16,135 bases of DNA from CALJIC01 sp039805565 (GTDB lineage: Bacteria; Chloroflexota; Chloroflexia; Chloroflexales; Roseiflexaceae): assembly GCA_039805565.1 (NCBI GenBank), contig JBDLTZ010000104.1, positions 1 to 16,135 of the forward strand, written 5' to 3'. Position numbers and translations under genes: made by a program. Within the stretch, counting starts at the first letter, position 1. Each line of letters opens with the position of its first letter. The notes beneath the pieces were generated by a model. The model was not told the DNA's origin and did not search any database. It saw nothing but the letters and a program-made list of their open reading frames with translations. Positions 6,670 to 13,429 of the stretch are shown piece by piece.

Positions 6670-6818
6670 AGCGGTGGAAGCCCCGTCGCCTCATATGCGG
6701 CCCCGCAGCCGATGCTCTCCCCGGCTGGGATCTCTTCCACGATGAATGTGCCGGCAATGCGCCTGTGCTCAGCACAACGGCTCACGATATGCGTTGAGCT
6801 GCGGAGAGGGGGTCCGCA

Positions 6819-8216
6819 GTGGCAGTCCAGGTCTGGATCGGCGAGAAGCCGGAACACTCGAATGAGCGGCGCGCAATCGTCGCGCTCGCCAATGGCCTCG
6901 AGCGACTCGATGGCCTTTATCTGCTGCTCGCAAACTTCAGCGTCGGCGGGCGCAACATCGACCTCGTCATCATCAAGCAGGACGGGATCTTCATCGTCGA
7001 GCTCAAGCACTGCGACGGTAAGATCTTCGGCGACGTCAACGGTCCCTGGTTTGTCGAGGGGGCCAACGGCGAGCGCAAGCGCCTCAACCCCGGCCGCAAG
7101 AACCCCTACAACCAGGTTATCTCGTACTACTACAGCCTGATTAACTTCCTCAACGACCGTCGCACGGAGTTCCTCCCGGCGCAGAAGGCTGCCTCGGTGG
7201 ACTTCCGCACCTGCCGCCGCGTCGTAGTGATCTCGCCCACCATCCAGGAGGGCTCGAAGGTCGAGACCGACTGGAAAGTCGAGCTCAAGGGGCTCGACGA
7301 GCTGCCCGCCTACCTCGTCACCGAGCGCTCCTCCGAGATCGACCTCGACGACGACCAGATGGTGGCGATCCCGCAGCTGCTGCACCTGACGCGCTGGACC
7401 GAGATCAACTCGCTGCTCTCGGGCCTGATCCCGCGCCTCGACGAGGTTGGGGAGGCACCCCTCGCCCCACCCGCACCCTCCGAGGCCGCGCCCGTGAATC
7501 TTGCCACGCCAGAAGCGACGCCGCCAGCCAGCGGCTCAGACACTGCCACGCAGCCCAAGCAACCCACGCCTCAAGGCTCACGTCTCAAGACTCGTGTGGC
7601 ACGCCTCCTCTCGTCCTGGACCGGCCGCGCAACGGTGGTGCTCAGCGCACTCGTTCTCGCTATGGGCCTGGCGCTTGTGAACCAGTCGGCGCCGCCGCCC
7701 CCCGCCGCAGACCAGCCGGCCGCCTCGATGCTCGTCAGCACGAGCCCACCCGCCGGCGGCGACGCCCGCGGTGTACTCCCGGTCCAGACCTGCGTCTGGA
7801 GCGGCTTTCAGGCCGTGGGACGGCGCGCGACGGGCTCAACCTGGGAGAACGTCGGCGTCAGCGGGGCCGCTCCCGCGCTCGCCCCCGATGTCGTGGTGAC
7901 ACTCGAAGAGGTCGCCTTCTGCGAGGAGCAGATCACCATCAGCTGGAGCGTCCGCAATAACATGGACGACACCAGCATAGAGATGCCCCTGACACCCGAG
8001 AACATCAGCGTGCGCGACTCGCTCGGCAACGAGTACATCGTGGTCGAGGCGCTGTCGCGCCCGGCCGAGATCGTGGTAGAGCCGAGCGGCCGCGCAGAGG
8101 GGACCGTCACTATCGACCGGCCCGTCAACCAGAGCGCCCCCACGCTGGTCGTTCGCCTCAAGGACGAACCGTTCGGCGAGACCACCTGGCTCGTTCCGAT
8201 CAGCGCCGCGAAGTAG
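6819..8216 (+). CDS. NERD-domain (nuclease-related) protein with one membrane span
   Basis: The 465-aa protein starts at a GTG with a purine-rich GGAGAGGGGG (6803-6812) before it. Residues 10-120 fit the NERD domain, a relative of the PD-(D/E)XK nuclease fold: E16 in SNERRAI, D48 in GGRNIDLVII, then the E-x-K pair E61/K63 in GIFIVELKH. All expected acidic/Lys positions are present, so catalysis is possible. Residues 215-265 are a Pro/Ala/Thr-rich linker. A hydrophobic span at about 270-288 (ATVVLSALVLAMGLALV) follows a basic stretch, predicting an N-in orientation. The remaining 175 residues, with a likely beta-sandwich (about 365-465), would be outside the cell. The link between an internal nuclease-like domain and an external domain is unexplained. 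The gene stands alone between uvrB and a terminator. Confidence 0.85.
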   Translation: MAVQVWIGEKPEHSNERRAIVALANGLERLDGLYLLLANFSVGGRNIDLVIIKQDGIFIVELKHCDGKIFGDVNGPWFVEGANGERKRLNPGRKNPYNQVISYYYSLINFLNDRRTEFLPAQKAASVDFRTCRRVVVISPTIQEGSKVETDWKVELKGLDELPAYLVTERSSEIDLDDDQMVAIPQLLHLTRWTEINSLLSGLIPRLDEVGEAPLAPPAPSEAAPVNLATPEATPPASGSDTATQPKQPTPQGSRLKTRVARLLSSWTGRATVVLSALVLAMGLALVNQSAPPPPAADQPAASMLVSTSPPAGGDARGVLPVQTCVWSGFQAVGRRATGSTWENVGVSGAAPALAPDVVVTLEEVAFCEEQITISWSVRNNMDDTSIEMPLTPENISVRDSLGNEYIVVEALSRPAEIVVEPSGRAEGTVTIDRPVNQSAPTLVVRLKDEPFGETTWLVPISAAK

Positions 8217-8230
8217 GACTGCGTTCGAGG

Positions 8231-8323
8231 TTGTCAGGCTGAGCGAGTGATATGTCAGGCCGAACGCAGTGAAAGATCTCTCACCGTCGCGCTGCGAGAC
8301 CATTCGCTGCGCTCAGGGTGATA
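8231..8323. repeat. Degenerate inverted-repeat element (GTCAG...GAGCG...GAA type)
   Basis: The arms 8253-8280 and 8296-8323 match at 20 of 28 positions when one is reversed; the spacer is 15 bases. A partial direct copy of the left arm (TTGTCAGGCTGAGCGAGTGA) lies at 8231-8250. From memory, the pattern TGTCA-TTCTGAGCG-AGCGAA-GATCTC with its reverse is a widespread intergenic repeat in Chloroflexota and some other environmental bacteria. It may be a non-autonomous mobile element remnant; no transposase is nearby. Confidence 0.6.
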
Positions 8324-8358
8324 CGGGGCTTCAAGGGCGCTAGCCATACAACAGATAA

Positions 8359-8403
8359 GGCGCCGGCCACACCGTGATCTGGTGTGGCCGGCGCCCTTTC
8401 TTT
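8359..8403 (+). terminator. Strong rho-independent terminator, probably bidirectional
   Basis: GGCGCCGGCCACACC (8359-8373) and GGTGTGGCCGGCGCC (8381-8395) form a perfect 15-base stem with a 7-base loop, followed by CTTTCTTT. It lies between the convergent NERD gene (stop 8216) and tatC (stop 8418). On the minus strand the stem is followed by TTATCTGTT, so it can also end the tat transcript. Confidence 0.85.
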
Positions 8404-8417
8404 CCCCCCTCTGCTCC

Positions 8418-9338
8418 CTATCCCGCGGCGGCCGTCACCGCGTCAGGCCCCTTTTTTTTGGGGACAAAGCGCGCCAGCAGGATGCCCAGCTCGTACAGCA
8501 GGTACATCGGCACCGCCAGGAGCAGCAGGTTGTACGGGTCGCCGGTGGGGGTGATGAACGCCGCAATAATCGTGATCACTACCATTGCGTAGCGCCGGGT
8601 GCGCGCCAGCTGCTGGGCCGTGACCAAGCCGAGGCGCGCCAGCAGAAAGATCACCGCCGGCAGCTGGAACACGATCCCATTCCACAGCAGCAGCGTCGCC
8701 ACCGTCCCCATGAAGCTGTCGACCGTCGGGTTGGTTGTGACCGTCTCGCTCTGGCCGTAGCCGAGCAGGAACTGGAGCGCGGCAGGCACGGTGAAGAACC
8801 AGCCAAACGCCAGGCCGGCCAGGAACAGCTCGGTCACGAAAGGCAGCGCCGTGAAGACAATGCGCCTCTCGTGCGGCAGCAGGCCGGGCGAAAAGAACGC
8901 GATTAGCTGGTAGATGATCACCGGCATGGCGATCGCCACGCCCACCACAAGCGCGATGCGCATGTACGAGATGAACACTTCTCCCACGCCAATTCCCTGG
9001 AGCTTGGTGCCCGGCGCCAGCTGGGCCACCAGGAAGTCAGGCAGCTTCATGCCAAGCAGGGTCTCGCTGTTCACCAGGTAGAACCCGAGCGACGTGCCGA
9101 TACCCACCGCCAGCAGCGCCTTCACGAGACGGTCGCGCAGCTCGAGGAGGTGGGGCGCCATCCCCTGCCAGAAGTCGCCGATGTTCTGGAAGTCGGCGGC
9201 GGTGCTCACCTCTTCGAGTTCGATAGTCTCCTCGGGCTCGTCCTTGATCAGGACGCGCACCAGGACCATGATAACGAGCGGCAGCACGAGCAGCACAGTG
9301 ATCGCGCTGACGACGATGAGAAGCTGGGTAGACGTCAT
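8418..9338 (-). CDS. tatC: Sec-independent protein translocase subunit TatC, with extra N-terminal span
   Basis: TatC is the membrane receptor for twin-arginine signal peptides in the Tat pathway, which exports folded proteins. The 306-aa protein has the family marks HLLELRDRL (63-71), FFSPGLLPHERR (148-159) and PTGDP (264-268), plus six membrane spans after residue 70. Unlike usual TatC (about 240-260 aa), it begins with an additional hydrophobic segment (about 6-30) and an acidic linker (31-60). The start at 9336-9338 is supported by the ATGA overlap with the upstream TatA/B stop and by GGAAGAGG seven bases upstream; an internal start at M60 would give a classical TatC. The C-terminus has a basic PKKK tail. 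It is the last gene before a bidirectional terminator. Confidence 0.93.
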   Translation of the reverse strand: MTSTQLLIVVSAITVLLVLPLVIMVLVRVLIKDEPEETIELEEVSTAADFQNIGDFWQGMAPHLLELRDRLVKALLAVGIGTSLGFYLVNSETLLGMKLPDFLVAQLAPGTKLQGIGVGEVFISYMRIALVVGVAIAMPVIIYQLIAFFSPGLLPHERRIVFTALPFVTELFLAGLAFGWFFTVPAALQFLLGYGQSETVTTNPTVDSFMGTVATLLLWNGIVFQLPAVIFLLARLGLVTAQQLARTRRYAMVVITIIAAFITPTGDPYNLLLLAVPMYLLYELGILLARFVPKKKGPDAVTAAAG

Positions 9339-10273
9339 GAGGCGACCTCTTCCAACACGCGCTGGCTAGCGTGGACACGGCAGTAGTCCTGCCCCTTGAG
9401 CGGGGCGGCGCCGCACGGCCCGCCGCTTCGCGTGAGGCCTTTGCACCGGCGCCGCGTGTCCAGCACGGGTTCGTTCGGCTCCACTGATTCGGCCGTCTGG
9501 GCGGGCACGACATCTGCCGCGGGCGCCTCGGCGGGCGGCGTCTCGACGGAGGACACGCGTTCACCGGCGCTGTCCGCACTCGGGGGAACCGCCTCACCCT
9601 CCGGCGGCCCTCCCTGGGTGGCGCGGAGCGCCTGGAGCTCGGCGGTGAGCAGCTGGATCTGCCGGCCGAACTCCTCGCTCAGCGACTCAAGGCGGGTGCT
9701 CAGAGCATCGATCGTCGCATCGCCAGCGGGAGGGACGGGTGTCTCTATGGCAGCCTGTGCCTGTGTCGGGGGCGCCTGGCCAGGCTTGAAGCTGCGCGGC
9801 ACCGATTGACCGTTGACCTCCGGGGCCGGCGCGGCGGCCAGACCGGCATCCGACGTCGCCGAAGGAGTGTTCGTCTGAGGCAGGGCCGTCTGAGAGGCAG
9901 GGGTGTCCGTGCGGCTCGTGCTGGTAGTCCCGGCGGAGTCCATCTCGAGCCGGGTGCGCGCCACCTCCTCGGCCGACTCCTCTACCAGTTTGGTAGCCTC
10001 GGCTAAGTCTCCGCGGACCGTCTCGAGCTCTTTGCGGACCGTCTCGACCTCTTCGGTCAGGCTGCGGCGCAGCTCATCGAGCTCGAGCTCGAGCTCCTCA
10101 CGGGCGCGGAGAACCATCTGGGCGTCTGGTGAGCGTGCGACCCAGTCACGGACGCGGATCACGAAGCGGCCAGCCGTGCGGGCGAACTCCGGTAGGCGTT
10201 CGGGGCCGACGACCACGAGGAGCAGAATCAGGATGAGGAAGATTTCGCCCGGCCCGATGCCCAGGAAGTTCAT
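9335..10273 (-). CDS. tatA/B: TatA/TatB-family protein with coiled coil and C-terminal Cys3-His motif
   Basis: TatA/TatB proteins form the pore-building and docking parts of the Tat translocase. The N-terminus (MNFLGIGPGEIFLILILLLV, then GPERLPEFAR) is clearly of this family. A Glu near residue 10 and the GPERLPE box are more TatB-like, so the symbol is left open. At 312 aa it is far longer than usual TatA (60-90 aa) or TatB (100-170 aa). After the amphipathic helix comes a long charged coiled coil (about 57-112), a Pro/Ala/Thr-rich disordered stretch, a second short helix around 190-215, and a C-terminal motif C277-x9-C287-x10-C298-x2-H301 (RRCKGLTRSGGPCGAA...DYCRVHA). That pattern resembles a small zinc-binding motif seen at ends of unrelated bacterial and phage proteins. 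The C-terminal part would be cytoplasmic. ATG 10271-10273 has AAGG seven bases upstream. The stop overlaps tatC (ATGA). Confidence 0.9.
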   Translation of the reverse strand: MNFLGIGPGEIFLILILLLVVVGPERLPEFARTAGRFVIRVRDWVARSPDAQMVLRAREELELELDELRRSLTEEVETVRKELETVRGDLAEATKLVEESAEEVARTRLEMDSAGTTSTSRTDTPASQTALPQTNTPSATSDAGLAAAPAPEVNGQSVPRSFKPGQAPPTQAQAAIETPVPPAGDATIDALSTRLESLSEEFGRQIQLLTAELQALRATQGGPPEGEAVPPSADSAGERVSSVETPPAEAPAADVVPAQTAESVEPNEPVLDTRRRCKGLTRSGGPCGAAPLKGQDYCRVHASQRVLEEVAS

Positions 10274-10298
10274 AGGTTAACCTTGCGGGCAATAAAAT

Positions 10299-10361
10299 GC
10301 ACCACAGTGATCGTGCGTACGGCAGGCCGATGGCCCGTGCTCGCGGTGACCCCTGTGGTGC
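10299..10361 (-). promoter_or_regulatory. Structured leader / possible attenuator before the tat genes
   Basis: On the minus strand GCACCACAG (10353-10361) pairs with CTGTGGTGC (10299-10307), enclosing an inner GGCC-ATC-GGCC hairpin. The closing stem is followed directly by ATTTTATT and then, after a short gap, by the ribosome site of the TatA/B gene. Stem plus T-rich run resembles an intrinsic terminator placed in a leader. The loop is long, so this is only a candidate. Confidence 0.35.
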
Positions 10362-10389
10362 GGCTGTCGTCGCGACCGTGCCCGCACCC

Positions 10390-10421
10390 GCGTAGGGTTC
10401 GAGCGTGCTCGAAACCTACGC
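10390..10421 (-). terminator. Hairpin over the acpP stop codon
   Basis: GCGTAGGGTTCGAGC (10390-10404) pairs with GCTCGAAACCTACGC (10407-10421) with one mismatch in 15 and a 2-base gap (in practice a 4-base or larger loop). It contains the acpP TAG. No T-run follows on the minus strand; it may separate acpP mRNA from the tat mRNA or stabilise it. Confidence 0.5.
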
Positions 10422-10664
10422 TGCCGGAACGCGCGCGTCGATGTAGTCCAGCGCGTCCTTGACGCTCAGGATCTTCTCGGCGTCCTCGTCGGGGATCTCG
10501 ACGCTGAACTCCTCCTCGAGCGACATGATCATCTCGACCAGGTCAAGCGAGTCGGCGTTCAGGTCATCACTGAAGCGCGCCTCGGGTACGACCTTGCTCT
10601 CGTCAACGCCGAGCTGCTCGGCGACAATCTTCTTCAGGCGCGCTTCCATTTCGGGGGATGCCAT
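10416..10664 (-). CDS. acpP: Acyl carrier protein
   Basis: AcpP carries growing acyl chains on a phosphopantetheine arm during type II fatty-acid synthesis in the cytoplasm. The 82-aa acidic protein has the DSL attachment motif (LNADSLDLVEMIMSLEEEF), with S39 as the modified serine, and the helix pattern of the family up to KILSVKDALDYI. The start MASPEMEARLKK at 10662-10664 has AAAGGAG seven bases upstream; the in-frame extension further up lacks a ribosome site and homology. It sits 121 bases after nusB and 142 bases before the tat genes. With fabG nearby it ties the cluster to lipid synthesis. The stop is inside a strong hairpin. Confidence 0.97.
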   Translation of the reverse strand: MASPEMEARLKKIVAEQLGVDESKVVPEARFSDDLNADSLDLVEMIMSLEEEFSVEIPDEDAEKILSVKDALDYIDARVPAA

Positions 10665-10706
10665 GCGGAGGCTCCTTTCAACATCTTGGCTGTAATGGTT
10701 AGGATG

Positions 10707-10724
10707 GTGGGCCGCGTGGCCCAC
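10707..10724 (-). promoter_or_regulatory. Hairpin in the nusB-acpP gap
   Basis: GTGGGCC (10707-10713) and GGCCCAC (10718-10724) pair perfectly with a 4-base loop in the 121-base gap. A second palindrome, GCCCCGGGGC, lies at 10760-10769 just after nusB. There are no T-runs. They may process or partly terminate the transcript so that acpP is made at a different level; no clear acpP promoter was found. Confidence 0.35.
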
Positions 10725-10785
10725 GCCACTTATTCAATCGCAGAGCCGGGCGGCGGGCAGCCCCGGGGCGCAGGCTCAGGATCTA

Positions 10786-11214
10786 CTACTCGTGATTGCC
10801 CTCGATGTAGCGCGTCACGACGGTGCCGAGAACCCCGTTGACGAAACGGCTCGAGTTATCGCTGCCGAAGTGCTTCGCGAGCTCCACCGCCTCGTTGATC
10901 ACCGCCTTGACCGGTGTCTTCTCAACGGCGTCGATCATGATCTCGTACAGCGCGATGCGGAGGATGGCCTTATCTACGCCGGGCATCTGGTTCACAGGCC
11001 AGCTGGGCGCGGCCTCCTCGATGATGCGGTCGATGTACGGGTAGTGCTCCCACACACCGAAGACCAGGCGGCGGAGGAACCGCTCGCCGTCGGCGTTCAG
11101 CTGCTCGTCCTCTACACAGCGCGCCACAACAGTGTCAGGCGCGTGGTCGGTTGAGTCGAGCTCGAACAGTATCTGAAGTGCGATAGTGCGCACGCGGTGG
11201 CGAAGGCTAGCCAT
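10786..11214 (-). CDS. nusB: Transcription antitermination factor NusB
   Basis: NusB binds boxA RNA with NusE (ribosomal protein S10) and keeps RNA polymerase going through rRNA operons. The 142-aa product has the all-helical NusB layout: RHRVRTIALQILFELD at the N-terminus, VDKAILRIALYEIM in the middle, and VKAVINEAVELAKHFGSDNSSRFVNGVL, the family signature, near the C-terminus. The start MASLRHR at 11212-11214 overlaps the end of the Asp23-family gene by 8 bases, which suggests translational coupling. Longer in-frame starts would lie deep inside that gene. Length is normal and nothing is odd. Confidence 0.96.
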   Translation of the reverse strand: MASLRHRVRTIALQILFELDSTDHAPDTVVARCVEDEQLNADGERFLRRLVFGVWEHYPYIDRIIEEAAPSWPVNQMPGVDKAILRIALYEIMIDAVEKTPVKAVINEAVELAKHFGSDNSSRFVNGVLGTVVTRYIEGNHE

Positions 11215-11566
11215 GTCCGACAGTTTCTCCCGCGGTCGTCGGCTCGGCCACATCCTCAATGAAGACATTGACCTCACGGACCGCCACACCAACGAGCTCG
11301 CTCAGCACCCGTCCGATGCTTGCCTGCACCGCGGCGCCCATCTCGAGCAGGTTCGTGTCGGGCAGCGCGACCAGGTAACAATCGACGCTGACGCCCCCCG
11401 GGTCCGTACGCAGGGCGAACCCCGCGTCTTTCGCCGTGAGGATGCCACCCCGCCAGCGAGGGACCTGGCCGGGCCGGGCGACTCCGGGCACCGCGCAGAC
11501 CGCGGCGCTGATAAGGCTGATCAGCACGTGCGGTGCCACTGTCACGCTGTCATGTTCAAGAACCAC
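11207..11566 (-). CDS. Asp23/Gls24 family envelope-stress-type protein
   Basis: The 119-aa protein belongs to the Asp23/Gls24 (DUF322) family; members in Firmicutes are alkaline-shock or envelope-associated proteins, but the exact role in Chloroflexota is not known. Family features are the N-terminal VAPHVLISLISAAVCAVPGV helix-turn (usual pattern I..IA..aa..i.GV), a following beta strand, and the C-terminal VREVNVFIEDV. The gene starts at a GTG (11564-11566) with GAAGG only three bases upstream, a short spacing. It leads the transcript from the promoter at 11622-11650 and overlaps nusB by 8 bases, an arrangement seen in many Gram-positive-like genomes (Asp23-nusB). Confidence 0.85.
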   Translation of the reverse strand: MVLEHDSVTVAPHVLISLISAAVCAVPGVARPGQVPRWRGGILTAKDAGFALRTDPGGVSVDCYLVALPDTNLLEMGAAVQASIGRVLSELVGVAVREVNVFIEDVAEPTTAGETVGHG

Positions 11567-11621
11567 GGACCTTCGCCCCGCACATGTTTACACGAACGCG
11601 CACAACTCCATGCGCCGAGGA

Positions 11622-11650
11622 ATTGTATCGTCTTTCAGGGGGACCGTCAA
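11622..11650 (-). promoter_or_regulatory. Good sigma70-type promoter for Asp23-nusB(-acpP-tat)
   Basis: TTGACG (11645-11650) and TACAAT (11622-11627) on the minus strand are separated by exactly 17 bases, each 5 of 6 to consensus. It lies in the 91-base gap after fabG. The start of transcription would be near 11614, giving a leader of about 48 bases. Confidence 0.8.
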
Positions 11651-11657
11651 GAACGGG

Positions 11658-12410
11658 CTACTGCATCACCATGCCGCCATCCACCGTGAATGTCTGCCCG
11701 GTGACGTAGGATGCAGCGTCGCTGGCGAGGAAGCAGACCATTCCGGCGACGTCATCGGGGGAGCCAAAGCGCCCGAGCGGGACGTTCTCGAGGATCGCCG
11801 CGCGCACCTTCTCGTCGAGCACGCCGGTGAGCTCGGTCTCGATGTAGCCGGGGGCCACAGCGTTGACGGTCACGTTACGGCTGGCCATCTCGCGTGCGGC
11901 GGACTTGGTGAAGCCAATGATGCCAGCCTTGGCGGCGGCGTAGTTGGCCTGGCCGGCGTTGCCGATGAGCCCGACAACGGAGGTGATGTTGATGATGCGT
12001 CCGAAGCGGGCGCGGGTCATCGGCCGGAGCGCGGCGCGGGTACAGAGGAAGACGCCGCGCAGATTGGTGTCCATCACCGCGTCGAAGTCGTCATCCTTCA
12101 TGCGCAGGAGCAGTCCATCGCGCGTGATGCCGGCGTTGTTCACCAGGATGTCCACCTTGCCGAAGGCGTCGGCGGCGGCCTTGAAGAGGCGCTCGACCTC
12201 CTCGGGGCTGCTGACATCGGCCTGGACTGCCACGGCGCGCCCACCGGCCGCCTCGATCGAAGCCACGGTCTCGTCGGCAGCGGCCTGGTTACCGCGATAG
12301 TTGACAACAACCGCGGCGCCGGCGCCTGCGAGGGTCAGGGAGACGGCGCGGCCGATGCCGCGCGAGCCGCCGGTAACGAGGGCTACTTTGTCTTTCAGGC
12401 TGATCTGCAT
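11658..12410 (-). CDS. fabG: 3-oxoacyl-[acyl-carrier-protein] reductase
   Basis: FabG reduces 3-oxoacyl-ACP to 3-hydroxyacyl-ACP with NADPH in fatty-acid elongation; acpP in the same cluster encodes its carrier. The 250-aa length is typical of a classical short-chain dehydrogenase. Visible motifs are the cofactor loop TGGSRGIG (13-20), NNAG (91-94), and the catalytic tetrad N116, S144, Y157, K161 in NITSVVG and NYAAAKAGIIGF, then PGYIETELT and the C-terminal YVTGQTFTVDGGMVM. The N-Y-x-A-A-K-A-G-I-I-G-F segment is characteristic of FabG rather than other SDRs. The ATG follows directly after the TAG of the upstream membrane gene with no gap, with GGAG inside that gene's end, so the two are almost certainly co-translated. 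Confidence 0.95.
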   Translation of the reverse strand: MQISLKDKVALVTGGSRGIGRAVSLTLAGAGAAVVVNYRGNQAAADETVASIEAAGGRAVAVQADVSSPEEVERLFKAAADAFGKVDILVNNAGITRDGLLLRMKDDDFDAVMDTNLRGVFLCTRAALRPMTRARFGRIINITSVVGLIGNAGQANYAAAKAGIIGFTKSAAREMASRNVTVNAVAPGYIETELTGVLDEKVRAAILENVPLGRFGSPDDVAGMVCFLASDAASYVTGQTFTVDGGMVMQ

Positions 12411-13304
12411 CTACTGCTCCGCGATCTCGTACAGCGTCGCGCCGTCGATCAGCACCACCGGGCGCCCCTTCGCGGCCTTGACAGCGGTGGGGTTGAACTC
12501 GGTGGAGGTGATGACCACGCCCTTACGGGTCCCCTCACGCTTCATGTCCTGCAGCAGGCTCTCGACGGTGCCCGAGGCGACCTTATCGGCCACGGTGAGT
12601 CGCAAGTGCCAGCGCTCGCCCTCGTGCTCCATCCAGAGGTCGAGGTGCTTGTCCTTATCGATGAAGCGGTAATCTTTGAACGTGAAGCCCTTCTTCTTGA
12701 AAAGGTTGTTGACGTAGGAGCCGAACTGCGGCAGCGAGAGCCCGCGGATATCGTCGGGGTCGCGGATGACGCCAGGCCGCTCGAGCGAGCCGCCGCGCTG
12801 CTTCACCTCGTCACGCAGAGAGCGGTTGCGGTCCTCGATGCGGCCGGCGGTGCTGGCGCCGAAGGTGCAGAACGCCAGCAGCGAGAAGGCGATGAAGCCG
12901 CTGGTGGCAGCCCAGACCTGGGCGAGGGAGCCGGCGCTGGGGCCAAGCCCGGCGCTGGCCTGCGCGCCGAACTGGGTGTAGAAGATGAGGCCGGCGAGCA
13001 GCCCCGCGCTGACGATCGAGCCGATCAGGCCAGCCATGAAGCCGTGCAGCGCGTAGTGGCCGCGGACGTTGCGCGCGAGCAGCAGGCCCACGCCTACCGG
13101 CACGATGCCCGCCACAAAGGCCAGAATACCGGCCTGCAGCATCGAGATCGGCATCAGCAGGCCGGCGCCTATCCCGTAGAGCAGCACCGGGCCCCACTGA
13201 AGCTCACGCATACCCGTGCTGATCTCAGCCAGCGCGCGGCCAAGCCCGCCGCGCGGCGGGGCGCCCGCGGCGCCATTGCTGTGTTGCTGTCCTTGCTCGG
13301 TCAC
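12411..13304 (-). CDS. Membrane protein with C-terminal Mrr-like restriction endonuclease fold
   Basis: The 297-aa product starts at a GTG with AGGGA about six bases upstream. Residues 38-152 contain about four hydrophobic spans (around 38-57, 58-78, 87-110, 131-152). Residues 155-170 are charged. The C-terminal 110 residues look like the Mrr_cat / restriction endonuclease-like fold: FGSYVNNLFKKKGF (194-207), LDLWMEHEGE (221-230), then KGVVITSTEFNPTAVKAA (261-278) and VVLIDGATLYEIA (283-295), the latter two closely following the Mrr pattern. The Asp of the active site (D222) is present, but the expected (Q/E)-x-K is replaced by HLRLTVADK, so nuclease activity is doubtful. The TAG abuts the fabG ATG, suggesting co-expression. 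Function is unknown; the domain call is from memory of the family pattern. Confidence 0.8.
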   Translation of the reverse strand: MTEQGQQHSNGAAGAPPRGGLGRALAEISTGMRELQWGPVLLYGIGAGLLMPISMLQAGILAFVAGIVPVGVGLLLARNVRGHYALHGFMAGLIGSIVSAGLLAGLIFYTQFGAQASAGLGPSAGSLAQVWAATSGFIAFSLLAFCTFGASTAGRIEDRNRSLRDEVKQRGGSLERPGVIRDPDDIRGLSLPQFGSYVNNLFKKKGFTFKDYRFIDKDKHLDLWMEHEGERWHLRLTVADKVASGTVESLLQDMKREGTRKGVVITSTEFNPTAVKAAKGRPVVLIDGATLYEIAEQ

Positions 13305-13391
13305 TTGCTTCCCTATCGGCAGTCGCCGGCGAAGGGGTGAGGCGGCTGCCCGCCCCGCCGCCGACGATCACGCTAGCTGATAACACGCACG

Positions 13392-13410
13392 AAAAAACGC
13401 CCCCCGGGCG
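13392..13410 (-). terminator. Rho-independent terminator of nrdR
   Basis: On the minus strand CGCCC-GGG-GGGCG (13398-13410) is followed by six T (13392-13397). It lies 20-38 bases beyond the nrdR stop and before the membrane-Mrr-like gene, so that gene and fabG should have their own promoter, which I could not locate with confidence. Confidence 0.75.
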
Positions 13411-13429
13411 CACCAACGCGGCACTCGCG

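Noticed and set aside
10665..10724. Longer start for acpP
   Set aside because: The extension covers the AAAGGAG ribosome site and an intergenic hairpin and has no homology to acyl carrier proteins.
11436..13340. A 634-codon open frame on the plus strand across Asp23, fabG and the membrane gene
   Set aside because: It runs antisense to three supported genes, crosses gene boundaries and has shadow-type composition.
13366..13385. Near-palindrome ATCACGCTAGCTGAT as an operator for the membrane gene/fabG
   Set aside because: The arms are imperfect and only the GCTAGC core is symmetric, which is easily chance. No promoter could be placed next to it.
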